64,000 bases of DNA from Sphingobium chungbukense (GTDB taxonomy: Bacteria > Pseudomonadota > Alphaproteobacteria > Sphingomonadales > Sphingomonadaceae). The notes under the pieces were generated by a model, which was given only the letters and a program-made list of their open reading frames with translations, ran no database searches and was not told the origin of the DNA. Below, in pieces: positions 25,162-34,004 of this stretch; within the stretch, counting starts at the first letter, position 1; each line of letters starts with the position of its first letter. The stretch is taken from contig NZ_LBIC01000010.1 in assembly GCF_001005725.1 (NCBI RefSeq), positions 1-64,000 of the forward strand, given 5' to 3'. The position numbers were made by a program, and so were the translations under genes.

Positions 25162-26781
25162 TTGACCCCTGCAGAACCAATCCGCGCCACGCTGCCGCTC
25201 TCCCTCATCACCAAGGGGGACAATCCACGCCGCTATTTCGACCGCAAGAAGCATGACGAGCTTGTCGCCTCGATTCGCCTGCGCGGAATCCTGCAGCCGA
25301 TCCTGTTGCGTCCCAAGGGTGAGCTCTATGCGATCGTCGCCGGCGAGCGCCGCTATCGCGCCGGTTTGGAAGCCTACGGCCCCGATGGCGAAGTGCCTGT
25401 CATCATCCGCGAGATGACGGACCAGGAGGCCCTGGATGCCGCGATCGCCGAAAATGACGACCGCGACGATCCGTCGGAGACCGAACAGGCCGACGCCGCC
25501 GTCCGCTATCTCGCCGCATGCCAGAACGATCGCGCCGAGGCCGCCCGGCGGCTTGGCTGGTCCCGCGCGAAGCTCGATCGGCGCCTGGCGCTCGCCGAGC
25601 TTTCCGACGCGGTGAAGCTCGCGCTCGACGAACGCCGGATCAAGGTCGGCCATGCCGAACTGCTCGCGGCCGTACCCGGCGACAAGCAGGACAAGGCCCT
25701 CGAGACCATCCTCGCCGCCGGGCTGGACGTCGGCAAAACGCGCGAATTGCTGATGCGGGTGACGCAGAACCTCGCCGCTGCCTGCTTCGACAAGACCGAG
25801 TGCACCACCTGCCCGTTCAACTCGGCCTCCCAGCGAACCCTGTTCGAGACGCATATCGACGACGGGCATTGCACCAATCCCGGGTGCTTCGAACTGAAGA
25901 CCCAGACCGCCGAAGCGATCCGCTTCGAGGAGCAGGAGCGCGCCGAGAAGGCGGCCAGGGCCGCGGCTCCGCCTGCCACCGGCGATCCGCAGGATGACGA
26001 AAACGATGACGACGAGGATGACGGTATCGACGACACCGAGGCCTCGCCGGTTGACCGCACTGAAACCCACGGCCGCACCGCACCGCCCGCGCCGGCCCCG
26101 CTCCCTTCGGCGAGCGGCGGCTCAAGCGCCCACAAGCCGACCGTCACCGTCAAATCGATCGCCGGTCGTACCAGCGACCTGCGCGAGGCGAAGTGGCGCA
26201 CCGCCGTCGCCCGGGCGCTCGCGTCCGATGCCGTCAAGGCTCATACCGCCATTCTCGTCGCCGCCATGTCGGGCACGCTTCCCCAGATCAAGGCCGAAAC
26301 GCTGAAGGCGCGTGCCGGCATTTTGGTCGGCGCCACCTTCCCGGATCTCCCCTATGGCGGCAAGATCGCGGAAATCCGCGCTCTCTCAGAGCCGCAAGCG
26401 GCCAACGTGCTGTCCGCCGTCGGCGCCGCCTATGCCAAGGACGTGCTCACCTTCGCGCATGTCGCCGACCTCGCCCGGGCCTTCGCGGTCGACCTGCGCG
26501 ACGTCTGGCAGGTCGATAAGGCTTTCCTGGAGCGATACACCAAGGACGAACTCAAGTTCATCGCCCAGGAATGCGGCCTCGTCGCACATATGGGCGAAAA
26601 GGGATTCGCCAAGCTCCTCACCGCCAAGAAGGCCGACCTCATCGCCGGCATGCTCAACCGGCCCGGCTTCGACTGGGCGGGACGCCTCCCCAGCTCGATG
26701 ACGCTCGACGGCCAATACGGACCGCCGCCGGTGAGGGCCGCGCCGCCGCCCGAAGCCGCGATCACGGAACTCGCCGCCTGA
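25162..26781 (+). CDS. PRTRC-system ParB-family protein
   Basis: 539 residues from TTG 25162 with GAGGAGACC upstream. The N-terminal ParB nuclease-like domain has ITKGDNPRRYFDRKKHDELVAS, LQPILLRP and VAGERRYRAGLEAY; a helix-turn-helix region follows (AARRLGWSRAKLDRRLALAEL). A Cys cluster (CFDKTECTTCPF, HCTNPGCF) around residue 220-240 could bind zinc. An Asp/Glu-rich linker (DDENDDDEDDGIDD) and a C-terminal helical domain complete it. First gene of the PRTRC cassette (ParB, E, C, F, B, A, ThiF), a set of plasmid genes of unknown overall role. A purine-rich leader and hairpin precede it (25060-25105). Confidence 0.85.
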   Translation: MTPAEPIRATLPLSLITKGDNPRRYFDRKKHDELVASIRLRGILQPILLRPKGELYAIVAGERRYRAGLEAYGPDGEVPVIIREMTDQEALDAAIAENDDRDDPSETEQADAAVRYLAACQNDRAEAARRLGWSRAKLDRRLALAELSDAVKLALDERRIKVGHAELLAAVPGDKQDKALETILAAGLDVGKTRELLMRVTQNLAAACFDKTECTTCPFNSASQRTLFETHIDDGHCTNPGCFELKTQTAEAIRFEEQERAEKAARAAAPPATGDPQDDENDDDEDDGIDDTEASPVDRTETHGRTAPPAPAPLPSASGGSSAHKPTVTVKSIAGRTSDLREAKWRTAVARALASDAVKAHTAILVAAMSGTLPQIKAETLKARAGILVGATFPDLPYGGKIAEIRALSEPQAANVLSAVGAAYAKDVLTFAHVADLARAFAVDLRDVWQVDKAFLERYTKDELKFIAQECGLVAHMGEKGFAKLLTAKKADLIAGMLNRPGFDWAGRLPSSMTLDGQYGPPPVRAAPPPEAAITELAA

Positions 26782-26817
26782 CCCCCCGACCGCTCACATA
26801 GACAAGGAAGCGCCCCC

Positions 26818-27246
26818 ATGCTGATTACCAACCTGCTCCCGCTGCTCGCGCGATATTCGCTCGGCTTCGATCTGGTCGCCGGCCCGGACGATACCGTCAC
26901 CCTGACCGTGATCCCCCGCAGGCAGGAAGGCGCCGCGCACAAACTCGAGACCGGCGAAACCCGCCCGATCGCGCTCACGGCCAGCGCCGCGGAAATCGAT
27001 GCCGAACTCGCCAAGGGCGAAGACGGTGCGCTCGGCCAGCTCATCGCCGCTCGCAAGACGCTCGCCGACCAGCTCGAGGAGCAACGCCAGGCTGCCGAAG
27101 CGGCCCGCACCGCCGCCGCCGAAGCCGCGAAGGCCAAGGCGGCGACGCCGAAGACGCCCGCGCCCACGAGTCCCGCAAAAGCTGCGAACCCCGCCGCTCC
27201 GCCAGCCGACGCCAAGGCGGACGAACCGGCCAGCCTCTGGGACTGA
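26818..27246 (+). CDS. PRTRC-system protein E
   Basis: 142 residues. A beta-rich N-terminus (MLITNLLPLLARYSLGFDLVAGPDDTVTLTVIPR) is followed by a helix and an Ala/Lys/Pro-rich tail that is probably disordered. Position directly after the ParB-like gene and the N-terminal pattern match PRTRC protein E. Function unknown. Confidence 0.75.
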   Translation: MLITNLLPLLARYSLGFDLVAGPDDTVTLTVIPRRQEGAAHKLETGETRPIALTASAAEIDAELAKGEDGALGQLIAARKTLADQLEEQRQAAEAARTAAAEAAKAKAATPKTPAPTSPAKAANPAAPPADAKADEPASLWD

Positions 27247-27288
27247 CCTTCATCGACTTGCCCAACATCTCAATTCGAGAGGCCCATC

Positions 27289-27495
27289 ATGCAGATCAAC
27301 CTCCTGACCCGGACTTACCGATACGACGGCATCGACCTCCCGGTCCCGCCGCATCTCGCTGACGAACCGGCGGCGCTGCGCTCCTACCATGCGACGCTGT
27401 TCCCGGCGATCCTCAACGCCGAGATCGTCGATGCCGGCGTGTCGGGCACCGCCCACCTCATCGAATATCGGCGCGCCGTCGGCACCAAGGGCTGA
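27289..27495 (+). CDS. PRTRC-system protein C
   Basis: 68 residues (MQINLLTRTYRYDGIDLPVPP). A short beta-rich protein, the size and start typical for PRTRC protein C. Sits between E and F in the standard order, with GAGAGG in front of the ATG. Confidence 0.8.
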   Translation: MQINLLTRTYRYDGIDLPVPPHLADEPAALRSYHATLFPAILNAEIVDAGVSGTAHLIEYRRAVGTKG

Positions 27496-27570
27496 TCGTG
27501 CCGCCCTCCAAGAGCGCGGCCATTCCGGCCGCACAGCGCAAGACGCTCCTCGAATGGATCGAGCACGACG

Positions 27571-28662
27571 ATGGCAACACGACCGGCTTCTCCCAGCCTC
27601 CCTGCAGCGCCCAGGCCCAGGCCCTCCACGCGCGGATCCTCCTCGATCCTGCCAATCACAAAGGCGAAGCGCCGGAGCCGCTTCAACCTCCCGCCGGCCT
27701 CAGGCTCGCCCCCCTCGGCTGATCTCGCGGGGCGGTCGGTCGCGCTGTCCGTCGACATCCCCGCCACGTTCGATCAGCCGCTCAGCAATCACCACAAGCT
27801 GATGGGCCGCTGGGTGGCCGCGCGGGAAGCAACCCCCAAGCGGTACACGCGCGTCGGCGCCCGCAAGCACATCGAGCAGGTCTTCAATGCCGCGGTTCTC
27901 GAAATCCTGGACCCGATCGAGCTTGTCGATCTGCGGGTCGCCGTCCTCGTCGGCGAAGACGACAATCCGCCCGCAATCGCCCTTGTCTGCGAGACCCTCG
28001 GCCAACTGGATCTTGGCTGGATCGAAACCGGCGACGCTCCCATCCCCTGGCGAGCCGCCGCCTACGCGGCCCTCGGTGAGACGCTCGGCACCGCCCTTCC
28101 GGTCTTCGGCTACCAGGACCTCTTCGAGGAAATCTCGATGTATTATTGGGACGGTGAGACCGACGACGAGAGCGCCCTCCGGAGCCTGACCGTCTTTCAT
28201 GGTCTCAGCGCGGAAGAGCTTGAAGAGCAGACGCTCCCCTCGGAAATGAATGCGCGCCGGCCCGACTGGATGATCAGCGCGAACGCAGCGAAGCCCGCGT
28301 GCCTTCCGAAAGCCCTGGCATGCGCGCTGCGCCGGCTTCGCGACGCGCACAAGGCGCTCGAGCGCCTCGCCTCGGACCGCAACGCCTGGCACTTCGATAG
28401 CGACACCCTCTACGAATATGTGCCGGGCATCGAGGAATGCTCGTCCCTGCCGCCGCTGACGCTCGTTCCCTTCGACGAGTTCGCGCGCGAACTCGACGAT
28501 GTCGCGCGCCACGGCATGGAAATGGGCTTCATGGATTTCTGCGGCCTCTGCCCGCTGCCCGAGATTAGCCGGATCGACGACTGGTTCGCGAGCCTGAGGC
28601 TCGGCGTCCAATTTCTGCTCGCCGCTCAGGATCTCGTCCGTTTTGACCCACCCAATCCGTGA
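27571..28662 (+). CDS. PRTRC-system protein F
   Basis: 363 residues, near the usual size of this family. The conserved part begins at VDIPATFDQPLSNHHKLMGRWVAA; the first ~55 residues are Pro/Ser/Arg-rich and weakly supported, and no alternative start codon occurs in that stretch. Helical with SMYYWDGETDDESALRSL and LYEYVPGIEEC. An overlapping out-of-frame ORF (27498-27722) competes with the N-terminal part. Role unknown; order in the cassette is as expected. Confidence 0.75.
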   Translation: MATRPASPSLPAAPRPRPSTRGSSSILPITKAKRRSRFNLPPASGSPPSADLAGRSVALSVDIPATFDQPLSNHHKLMGRWVAAREATPKRYTRVGARKHIEQVFNAAVLEILDPIELVDLRVAVLVGEDDNPPAIALVCETLGQLDLGWIETGDAPIPWRAAAYAALGETLGTALPVFGYQDLFEEISMYYWDGETDDESALRSLTVFHGLSAEELEEQTLPSEMNARRPDWMISANAAKPACLPKALACALRRLRDAHKALERLASDRNAWHFDSDTLYEYVPGIEECSSLPPLTLVPFDEFARELDDVARHGMEMGFMDFCGLCPLPEISRIDDWFASLRLGVQFLLAAQDLVRFDPPNP

Positions 28663-28669
28663 GGCCCTC

Positions 28670-29494
28670 ATGTCCGATCACAGCAGCCACTTCGAAGCCA
28701 CCGGCGGTGGTCTCGTCCTGACCAACGCCATCCTGCTCTATCAGGCCGGAACGTCCCGGACCCCGAACGCCTATGGCGCGCCCAGAAACGATATGGCGGC
28801 GTTCGCCAGCATGCACGCCGTCGAGCACGATGGAGACGGCCGCCCCACGATCGCCGCGGGCATTCCCCTGTCGCGCGCGCAGCTGCGCCAGTGGACCGAG
28901 GCGCTGGGCCGCACGGCGATCCCCGAGATATTGCCCGACACCGTCCTGGTCTCCCATCCCGATGTTCTCGCCTGGTGGACGCCGGCACAGGTTCGCCCCG
29001 CCTACTTCGCGCTTTCCTCGCCGCCCGACGGTCTTCGCGCCCTGTCGCGGCGCACCACGGTCGCGGTGCCCTATCCCGCGCATCTGTTCATTGCCACGCG
29101 CACGGGGCTCGGGGTCTACGCGCTGCCGACCAGCGAGCGACCCGTGGCTGACACGCCGGTGCTGCACTCGCCCATTCTCAATGTCTTCATCGAAGGGCGG
29201 CTCTGCTGGGGCAATATCCCGAGGCCGAAGACCCTCGGCGTTGCCGCCATCCCGGAATTCGAACGGGCCGTGTTCGATTCCTGGTCGACGCACCCCAATC
29301 CCGGACAGGAGTGGACCGTCACCGGCAAAGGCGGCCTCGTCAGACTCTGGGACGATCTCGCCGCGCGCGCGGCCAGCCGCTTCCCGGTCCGGCGCCTCAG
29401 GCCCTTCCATCCCGCCGCCCGTCAGCGACCGGCTCGCCCAACGGCCGACGCGATCACGGTCGGCCGACTGGTTTCAGCGGCTGCCGGGAGATGA
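28670..29494 (+). CDS. PRTRC-system protein B
   Basis: 274 residues from ATG 28670 (MSDHSSHFEATGGGLVLTNAILLYQ), preceded by TGAGGCCCTC; start 28643 is earlier in the same frame. LLYQAG, FALSSPPDGLRALSRRTTVAVPYPAHLF and SPILNVFIEGRLCWGNIPRP fit PRTRC protein B. Its stop overlaps the A gene start as ATGA (29491-29494). Confidence 0.8.
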   Translation: MSDHSSHFEATGGGLVLTNAILLYQAGTSRTPNAYGAPRNDMAAFASMHAVEHDGDGRPTIAAGIPLSRAQLRQWTEALGRTAIPEILPDTVLVSHPDVLAWWTPAQVRPAYFALSSPPDGLRALSRRTTVAVPYPAHLFIATRTGLGVYALPTSERPVADTPVLHSPILNVFIEGRLCWGNIPRPKTLGVAAIPEFERAVFDSWSTHPNPGQEWTVTGKGGLVRLWDDLAARAASRFPVRRLRPFHPAARQRPARPTADAITVGRLVSAAAGR

Positions 29495-30246
29495 CCATGC
29501 TCGCCGATGATCCGACCGCGGCCGCGCTGCTCGCCGCCGTTCCCTGCTATCCTGTTCCGCCCATGGGCCGATCGCCTGGGCTCGATGCGCTTCGGAGCAG
29601 TCGGGCCGGACACGGGCTCGCCGTGGGAAGCGATGGTGCGATGCTCATTCTGCGCAGGCCCTGGCTGGAGCTTGATGCTCCGCTGGCGCCACCCTTCGCC
29701 GCCCATTTCCCCTATGGCAGCATAGGCGAACCCAAGGCCGAATTGCGCTGCGGCCGGGTCCCAGGCGAGCATCTCGCGGCCGTCCTGGACCATTTCCGCG
29801 CGGCCCTGCCCAACGAGGCAGCAGCGTTCATCCTGTGGAACGAGGCGACGACCGAATTCTTCGTGCATTTTCCGCAGATCGATGAAGCGACGCCGACGCG
29901 CCTCGTTTACCGGCCCCCGGCCTGCGAGCCTGACTGGCATGTCGTCTGCGACATGCACAGTCACGGGCGGGGTCCGGCCTACTTCAGCGCGACCGACGAT
30001 GCTGACGATGCCCATGCCACCAAGATTTCACTCGTCGTAGGCCGGCTCGACCATCCGGAGGGTCCGATAATGGCCGCCCGGCTCTGCGCCGGGGGCATGT
30101 TCCTCGCCGTGCCGCGCAGCCCATTCTCGGGAGATCCCCCATGCAGCCTGACAAGCCCCAGCGTCACTTTCTTCCCGCCACCTTCGACAATCGCCGACTC
30201 CGGATACTCCTCGTGGGATGCGGTGGAAACGGCGCCCAGATGCTGA
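29491..30246 (+). CDS. PRTRC-system protein A (JAMM/MPN-type)
   Basis: 251 residues from ATG 29491 (or 29497). WHVVCDMHSHGRGPAYFSATDDADD carries the JAMM metal motif HxH...SxxD, so this is a zinc isopeptidase-like or ubiquitin-like-processing fold. Together with the ThiF-like gene it suggests a conjugation or deconjugation pair. The C-terminus overlaps the ThiF start by 106 bases, and the last ~35 residues (after MFLAVPRSPF) do not look conserved; an end shift or frameshift is possible. Confidence 0.8.
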   Translation: MTMLADDPTAAALLAAVPCYPVPPMGRSPGLDALRSSRAGHGLAVGSDGAMLILRRPWLELDAPLAPPFAAHFPYGSIGEPKAELRCGRVPGEHLAAVLDHFRAALPNEAAAFILWNEATTEFFVHFPQIDEATPTRLVYRPPACEPDWHVVCDMHSHGRGPAYFSATDDADDAHATKISLVVGRLDHPEGPIMAARLCAGGMFLAVPRSPFSGDPPCSLTSPSVTFFPPPSTIADSGYSSWDAVETAPRC

Positions 30247-30899
30247 TGGGCCTTGCCTCGCTGGACACGGCTCTGCGCGCGATCTCCTCGCGTTCGCTCG
30301 AGGTCACCGTCGTCGACGACGACATCGTGACCGAGGCCAATCTCGGCCGCCAGCCTTTCTATCGCTGCGATCTCGGCAACTCGAAGGCGCGCACGCTCAC
30401 GGAGCGGATCAACCTAGCCCACGGCCTGGCCTGGAAAGCCGTTCATGGCCGAGCACCCGGTGCTGTCGATACGGAAGGCACCGACATCCTCATCACGTGC
30501 GTCGACACAGCTTCGGCGCGCCGGGCACTCGGCGCAGCGCTCGGCGATGGCAGGGTCGTGCCGACCTATTGGATGGACCTCGGCAATCGCGCCAGCGACG
30601 GACAATATCTGATCGGTTGCCCATGCCGTCCGAAGGGCAACCCCAAGGCGCGCCTGCCAACCGTCCTTGAGGCATTTCCCGAGCTGGCCGACGAAACCCT
30701 GGCCGAGGACGATGCCCCGTCCTGCTCGGTCGCCGAGGCGCTCGAACGTCAGTCCCTGTTCGTCAACCGGGTGCTGGCGAGCCACGCGCTCGCACTGTTG
30801 TTCGACCTTCTCGGCCGCGGGTCCATCGGGCACGCCGGCGCTTTCATCAACCTCGCCAGTGGCCAAGCCGTCCCGATCCCTTTGCCGCGCGCCGACTGA
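30141..30899 (+). CDS. PRTRC-system ThiF-family protein (E1-like adenylating enzyme)
   Basis: 252 residues. RILLVGCGGNGAQMLMGLASL is the nucleotide-binding Gly loop, VTVVDDDIVTEANLGRQPFY holds the E1-type DDD/NLGRQ motif, and TDILITCVDTASARRAL follows. The CPCRPKGNP segment may bind zinc. In E1-like proteins this adenylates a ubiquitin-like C-terminus; with a JAMM partner next door the cassette may modify a target protein. No ubiquitin-like partner was recognised in the window. Confidence 0.8.
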   Translation: MQPDKPQRHFLPATFDNRRLRILLVGCGGNGAQMLMGLASLDTALRAISSRSLEVTVVDDDIVTEANLGRQPFYRCDLGNSKARTLTERINLAHGLAWKAVHGRAPGAVDTEGTDILITCVDTASARRALGAALGDGRVVPTYWMDLGNRASDGQYLIGCPCRPKGNPKARLPTVLEAFPELADETLAEDDAPSCSVAEALERQSLFVNRVLASHALALLFDLLGRGSIGHAGAFINLASGQAVPIPLPRAD

Positions 30900-30978
30900 A
30901 ACCCGGCCCGCCACTCCGCCACTTTCCGTGCCCATTCAATCCCCCTGGCCTGCGCCCGGGGCATGAGGAGATTTTGCC

Positions 30979-31458
30979 ATGACCGTCATCGGACATAACC
31001 GCATCCGCCGCGTCGATAGCTTCGATGGCTATGAAGTTCTCGCCCATCCCCTGGCGAACCGCGAGGACCGCGTCTTCCATCGCGGCGAGGGCGGGGCGTC
31101 CCAGGTCGGGGTAACCTACGGGTCGCATGACATCCAGATCGCGCGGCCGACCGGTCCCGGAAACAAGGGCCTCCTCGCTATCCTGATGCACCACGGCGGG
31201 GGCCGCCATATCCTCGAATTCTATGAGGGAGCCTTGCCCGTCACCGTGACGCTGCTCGGCCTGCCCGAGCGCGCCCAATATGCGCTTGCCTATGCGTTGT
31301 TCAAACAGGCTGACGAATGCGCCGTGGCTGCCCGCGTGGACGAAGCCAGCCGCTGGGCCCAGGCCTTCGTCGATGGCCGCATCCGCAAACGTCGCAGGGA
31401 CGGCCAGCGCTACGTCAACATCGAAACGCCGGCCGAGAAGGAGCGCCGCTGCGCCTGA
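30979..31458 (+). CDS. Conserved hypothetical protein
   Basis: 159 residues (MTVIGHNRIRRVDSFDGYEVLAHP...). Mixed alpha/beta with LLAILMHHGGGRHILEFYEGALPVTV in the middle and a basic C-terminus (RIRKRRRDGQRYVNIETPAEKERR) that could bind nucleic acid. Comes after the PRTRC cassette with AGGAGATTTT before the ATG. No family recognised. Confidence 0.6.
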   Translation: MTVIGHNRIRRVDSFDGYEVLAHPLANREDRVFHRGEGGASQVGVTYGSHDIQIARPTGPGNKGLLAILMHHGGGRHILEFYEGALPVTVTLLGLPERAQYALAYALFKQADECAVAARVDEASRWAQAFVDGRIRKRRRDGQRYVNIETPAEKERRCA

Positions 31459-31552
31459 CAGCCGCGCCACCGCCGCCCGTGGACGCGCAAGCCCCGAGCG
31501 AAAGGAAAGAAGGGCGGGAAGGGGGCCATTCGCTCTTGCCGAGGAGACCCCG

Positions 31553-33214
31553 ATGCCCCTTCCTACCGTCATACACAGCCAGGTCGATCCCGCAGCGATC
31601 ACCAAGGTGACGCGCTTGTTCAATAACACGCTCGATTCCATACTGACCGAGCTCATCCAGAATGCACGCCGCGCTGGCGCGACGACAATCGACCTCGATG
31701 TCGCCGAGGCCGAGGATCGGCAGTGGCTCATCGTCGCAGACGACGGCGCCGGGATTGCCGATCCGGCCGTCATTCTCGCTCTCGGCCGTTCGGGATGGGA
31801 TGGGGATATCGCGGCCCGCGAAGACCCTGCCGGCATGGGCGTCTTCAGCCTTGCTGGGCGCCATGTCGAAATTCGTTCGCGTTCGCGCGCCGGAGGTGAA
31901 GCCTGGCGGGTCTCGATCGCGCCCGGCGACTGGGAATCGGGGGGTCCCATTCCGGTCTATCGCTGCGATCATCGCTTCGGCACCGAGATCCGGCTGCCAC
32001 TCGAGGATGACTGGGCGAAATCCCTGGAGGCGAGTGCGAGCACGGCCGCGCGCTATTGTCCGACGCCGATCCGCTTCAAGGGCGCGCCGCTTTCCAGATC
32101 GGACTGGCTCGCCGAGGCCGTGGTCATCGTCGAGACGGACGGCGTGCGCATCGGCCTCTATAACGGGGCGCGTTCCACCCACTACCAACCGCGCATCAAC
32201 TTCCACGGCCTCACCGTCCCCTGCACCTTGCCATCGATCGACGAGAAGGATCGCAGCTGGTGGGCGCGAATCGATATCGTCGATGCCCCTGCCCTGCAGC
32301 TTGTCCTCCCAGCCCGCAAGGAAATGGTCGAAAACGCCGCGCTCGAAACACTCCGCGAGACGGTCCGCAAGGCGATCTACGGCCACATCGCATCGCTCGG
32401 TAGCCATCGCCTGTCCTTTGCCCAATGGACCGAGGCCCGGAATCTCGGCATAGATCTCCCCGAAGCGACGGCTCTCCTGCGAGGCTGGACCCCGGCGACG
32501 GCCGATCTCAACAGCGGAGACGTTGGTCCCGGCCTCATCCCCGCCGAAAATCTCGTCCTGATGCAGCAATTCGGCGCGCCGCTCGAACAATGCGCGGCAT
32601 TCGCGCTCGCCCGCGATGGCCGCCTCGAGGGCTCGCTCGCCGATCCGGACAACGCCATGGCGGGATATGGCTGGTACGATGCACTTCCCCGGATCACGGC
32701 GCTCAAATTCGAGATTGAGCGAGACGGTGCCACCCATGTTTTCGATAGCGATATTCTGCCTGGGCTCGAAAGCGGAACGCTTGACCGGCTCGATCTCATG
32801 GTCGAGATCTCAGGTGCTCGGTCCGAAACGCTGACCGTCCCGGCGCCAGTCGTCATCGAATATGACGAGGCGCATCATTGGAACTTCGAGGAAGCCAACA
32901 TCCTTCTTGCCTCGCCGGATGCCATCTCGCCGGACGAACTGGTCGACCTGCTTGAGGCTTCATGCTTCTGCGCGAGCGACGATCGCGAGGCCGATAGCTG
33001 GGAGACACAGAACGATCGCTTCCTGCTCGATGCAAGGGAAATGGCCACCCGCCTATTACTCGGAGACGACGCGGCTCTGGTCGAGCGGCTCCGGGCGATC
33101 ATCGTCTACCGCGCCCAATGGTTCGTTCCTGAAGGGCGCCAATTCTCGGTCATCATCGGCAGGAGCGCCATCGATGTCCGCATCGAGCCCGTCCCGGCGT
33201 CGCCGGGATACTGA
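31553..33214 (+). CDS. GHKL-family (HSP90/HATPase-like) ATP-binding protein
   Basis: 553 residues from ATG 31553. Motifs of the GHKL fold: N-box ELIQNARRAGAT, G1 VADDGAGI, G2 DPAGMGVFSL. The rest (residues ~130-550) has no name and resembles the long C-terminal part of MORC- or paraMORC-like ATPases of mobile elements, though this is uncertain. It has a purine-rich leader at 31497-31525 and GGAGACC before the start. Such ATPases appear in antiphage and chromatin-type systems; no fused partner is seen. Confidence 0.7.
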   Translation: MPLPTVIHSQVDPAAITKVTRLFNNTLDSILTELIQNARRAGATTIDLDVAEAEDRQWLIVADDGAGIADPAVILALGRSGWDGDIAAREDPAGMGVFSLAGRHVEIRSRSRAGGEAWRVSIAPGDWESGGPIPVYRCDHRFGTEIRLPLEDDWAKSLEASASTAARYCPTPIRFKGAPLSRSDWLAEAVVIVETDGVRIGLYNGARSTHYQPRINFHGLTVPCTLPSIDEKDRSWWARIDIVDAPALQLVLPARKEMVENAALETLRETVRKAIYGHIASLGSHRLSFAQWTEARNLGIDLPEATALLRGWTPATADLNSGDVGPGLIPAENLVLMQQFGAPLEQCAAFALARDGRLEGSLADPDNAMAGYGWYDALPRITALKFEIERDGATHVFDSDILPGLESGTLDRLDLMVEISGARSETLTVPAPVVIEYDEAHHWNFEEANILLASPDAISPDELVDLLEASCFCASDDREADSWETQNDRFLLDAREMATRLLLGDDAALVERLRAIIVYRAQWFVPEGRQFSVIIGRSAIDVRIEPVPASPGY

Positions 33215-33239
33215 GAACAATTCCGAAGGGACCAATCCC

Positions 33240-33431
33240 ATGCGACCCATCAGAGCCGCGAGGCCGGCCGACCGCGACGCCGTGCGGGAAGCGATTGACC
33301 AGCTTCGCAGCGCGCGGCACCTTCTGTCGCAAAGCGGTGCCCCGCGCGCCGCTGCCGCTGTCCGCAAGGCGCTGCGCAGCGCCGAGGGTGCGGCCCGCCA
33401 TGTCGATCATCGCATTCGTCGGAGCCTGTAA
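33240..33431 (+). CDS. Small basic hypothetical protein
   Basis: 63 residues (MRPIRAARPADRDAVREAIDQL...), Arg/Ala-rich helix pairs, positively charged. Preceded by GAAGGG, and its stop overlaps the next start as TAATG (33429-33433). Likely helical and nucleic-acid-binding by charge only. Function unknown. Confidence 0.5.
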   Translation: MRPIRAARPADRDAVREAIDQLRSARHLLSQSGAPRAAAAVRKALRSAEGAARHVDHRIRRSL

Positions 33432-33757
33432 TGAGCCGCTACCAGCTGAAACCGAGACCGGGGAACGGCGTCATCAAGGCCGTGATCGGTTGGGACAGAC
33501 CACTCCAAACCTTCTTTGCCCAGATATTCACCCCGACGGATGACGAACCAGAAGAAGGCGAGGCGACGATCTGGCTTGGCACCGAGCCGGGCGAACTGCC
33601 GAGCCCCGAGGTCGCCATCAGGGTGGTCGAGGCCTATGCCGAGATTCCCGAGACGCTGGCTGCCGATCTCGCGACAGACATGAACGCCACGATCGGCGTC
33701 AAGGACGGGATGCATCAAGCAGAGGCCAAGAGGCGCCTCTACGGCTCGATCCACTAA
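33431..33757 (+). CDS. Hypothetical protein with a frameshifted paralog at 35106
   Basis: 108 residues (MSRYQLKPRPGNGVIKAVIGWDRPLQTFFAQIF...). IGWDRPLQTFFAQIF and IWLGTEPGEL are strongly conserved in the broken copy at 35106-35434, which shows that this is a real gene family. C-terminus has a helix (MNATIGVKDGMHQAEAKRRLYGSIH). No known domain. Both copies follow small genes with overlapping start/stop codons. Confidence 0.65.
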   Translation: MSRYQLKPRPGNGVIKAVIGWDRPLQTFFAQIFTPTDDEPEEGEATIWLGTEPGELPSPEVAIRVVEAYAEIPETLAADLATDMNATIGVKDGMHQAEAKRRLYGSIH

Positions 33758-34004
33758 CACAAGCGCACAACCCGTTTCGTCCCGAGGTCGCCTTGGCGGC
33801 ACTCGGATGGGTGCTTGCGCGCCTACTTGAGCCGATCTGCTACATCCCGCCGGCCGAGCCCGAGGCGTAATAGTACGCCGCCATCAATACCATCGATATG
33901 CCAGCATGACTCAAACCCATCAGCCTCCGGGAAACCCGGTGCAGTTCAGTGATTAGCTCCCAGGCAACTTTTGTTGGCGAATGGGCGAAAGCTAACTCTT
34001 CTCC

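Noticed and set aside
27498..27722. 74-aa ORF between PRTRC C and F
   Set aside because: Starts with GTG two bases after the C stop without a ribosome binding site and overlaps the F N-terminus by 152 bases out of frame; F size fits the family better with its ATG at 27571.
33758..34004. Gene in the gap after the 33431 gene
   Set aside because: About 247 bases with no open frame of protein-like composition; a stretch at ~33810 resembles the leaders before DUF736 but no gene follows.
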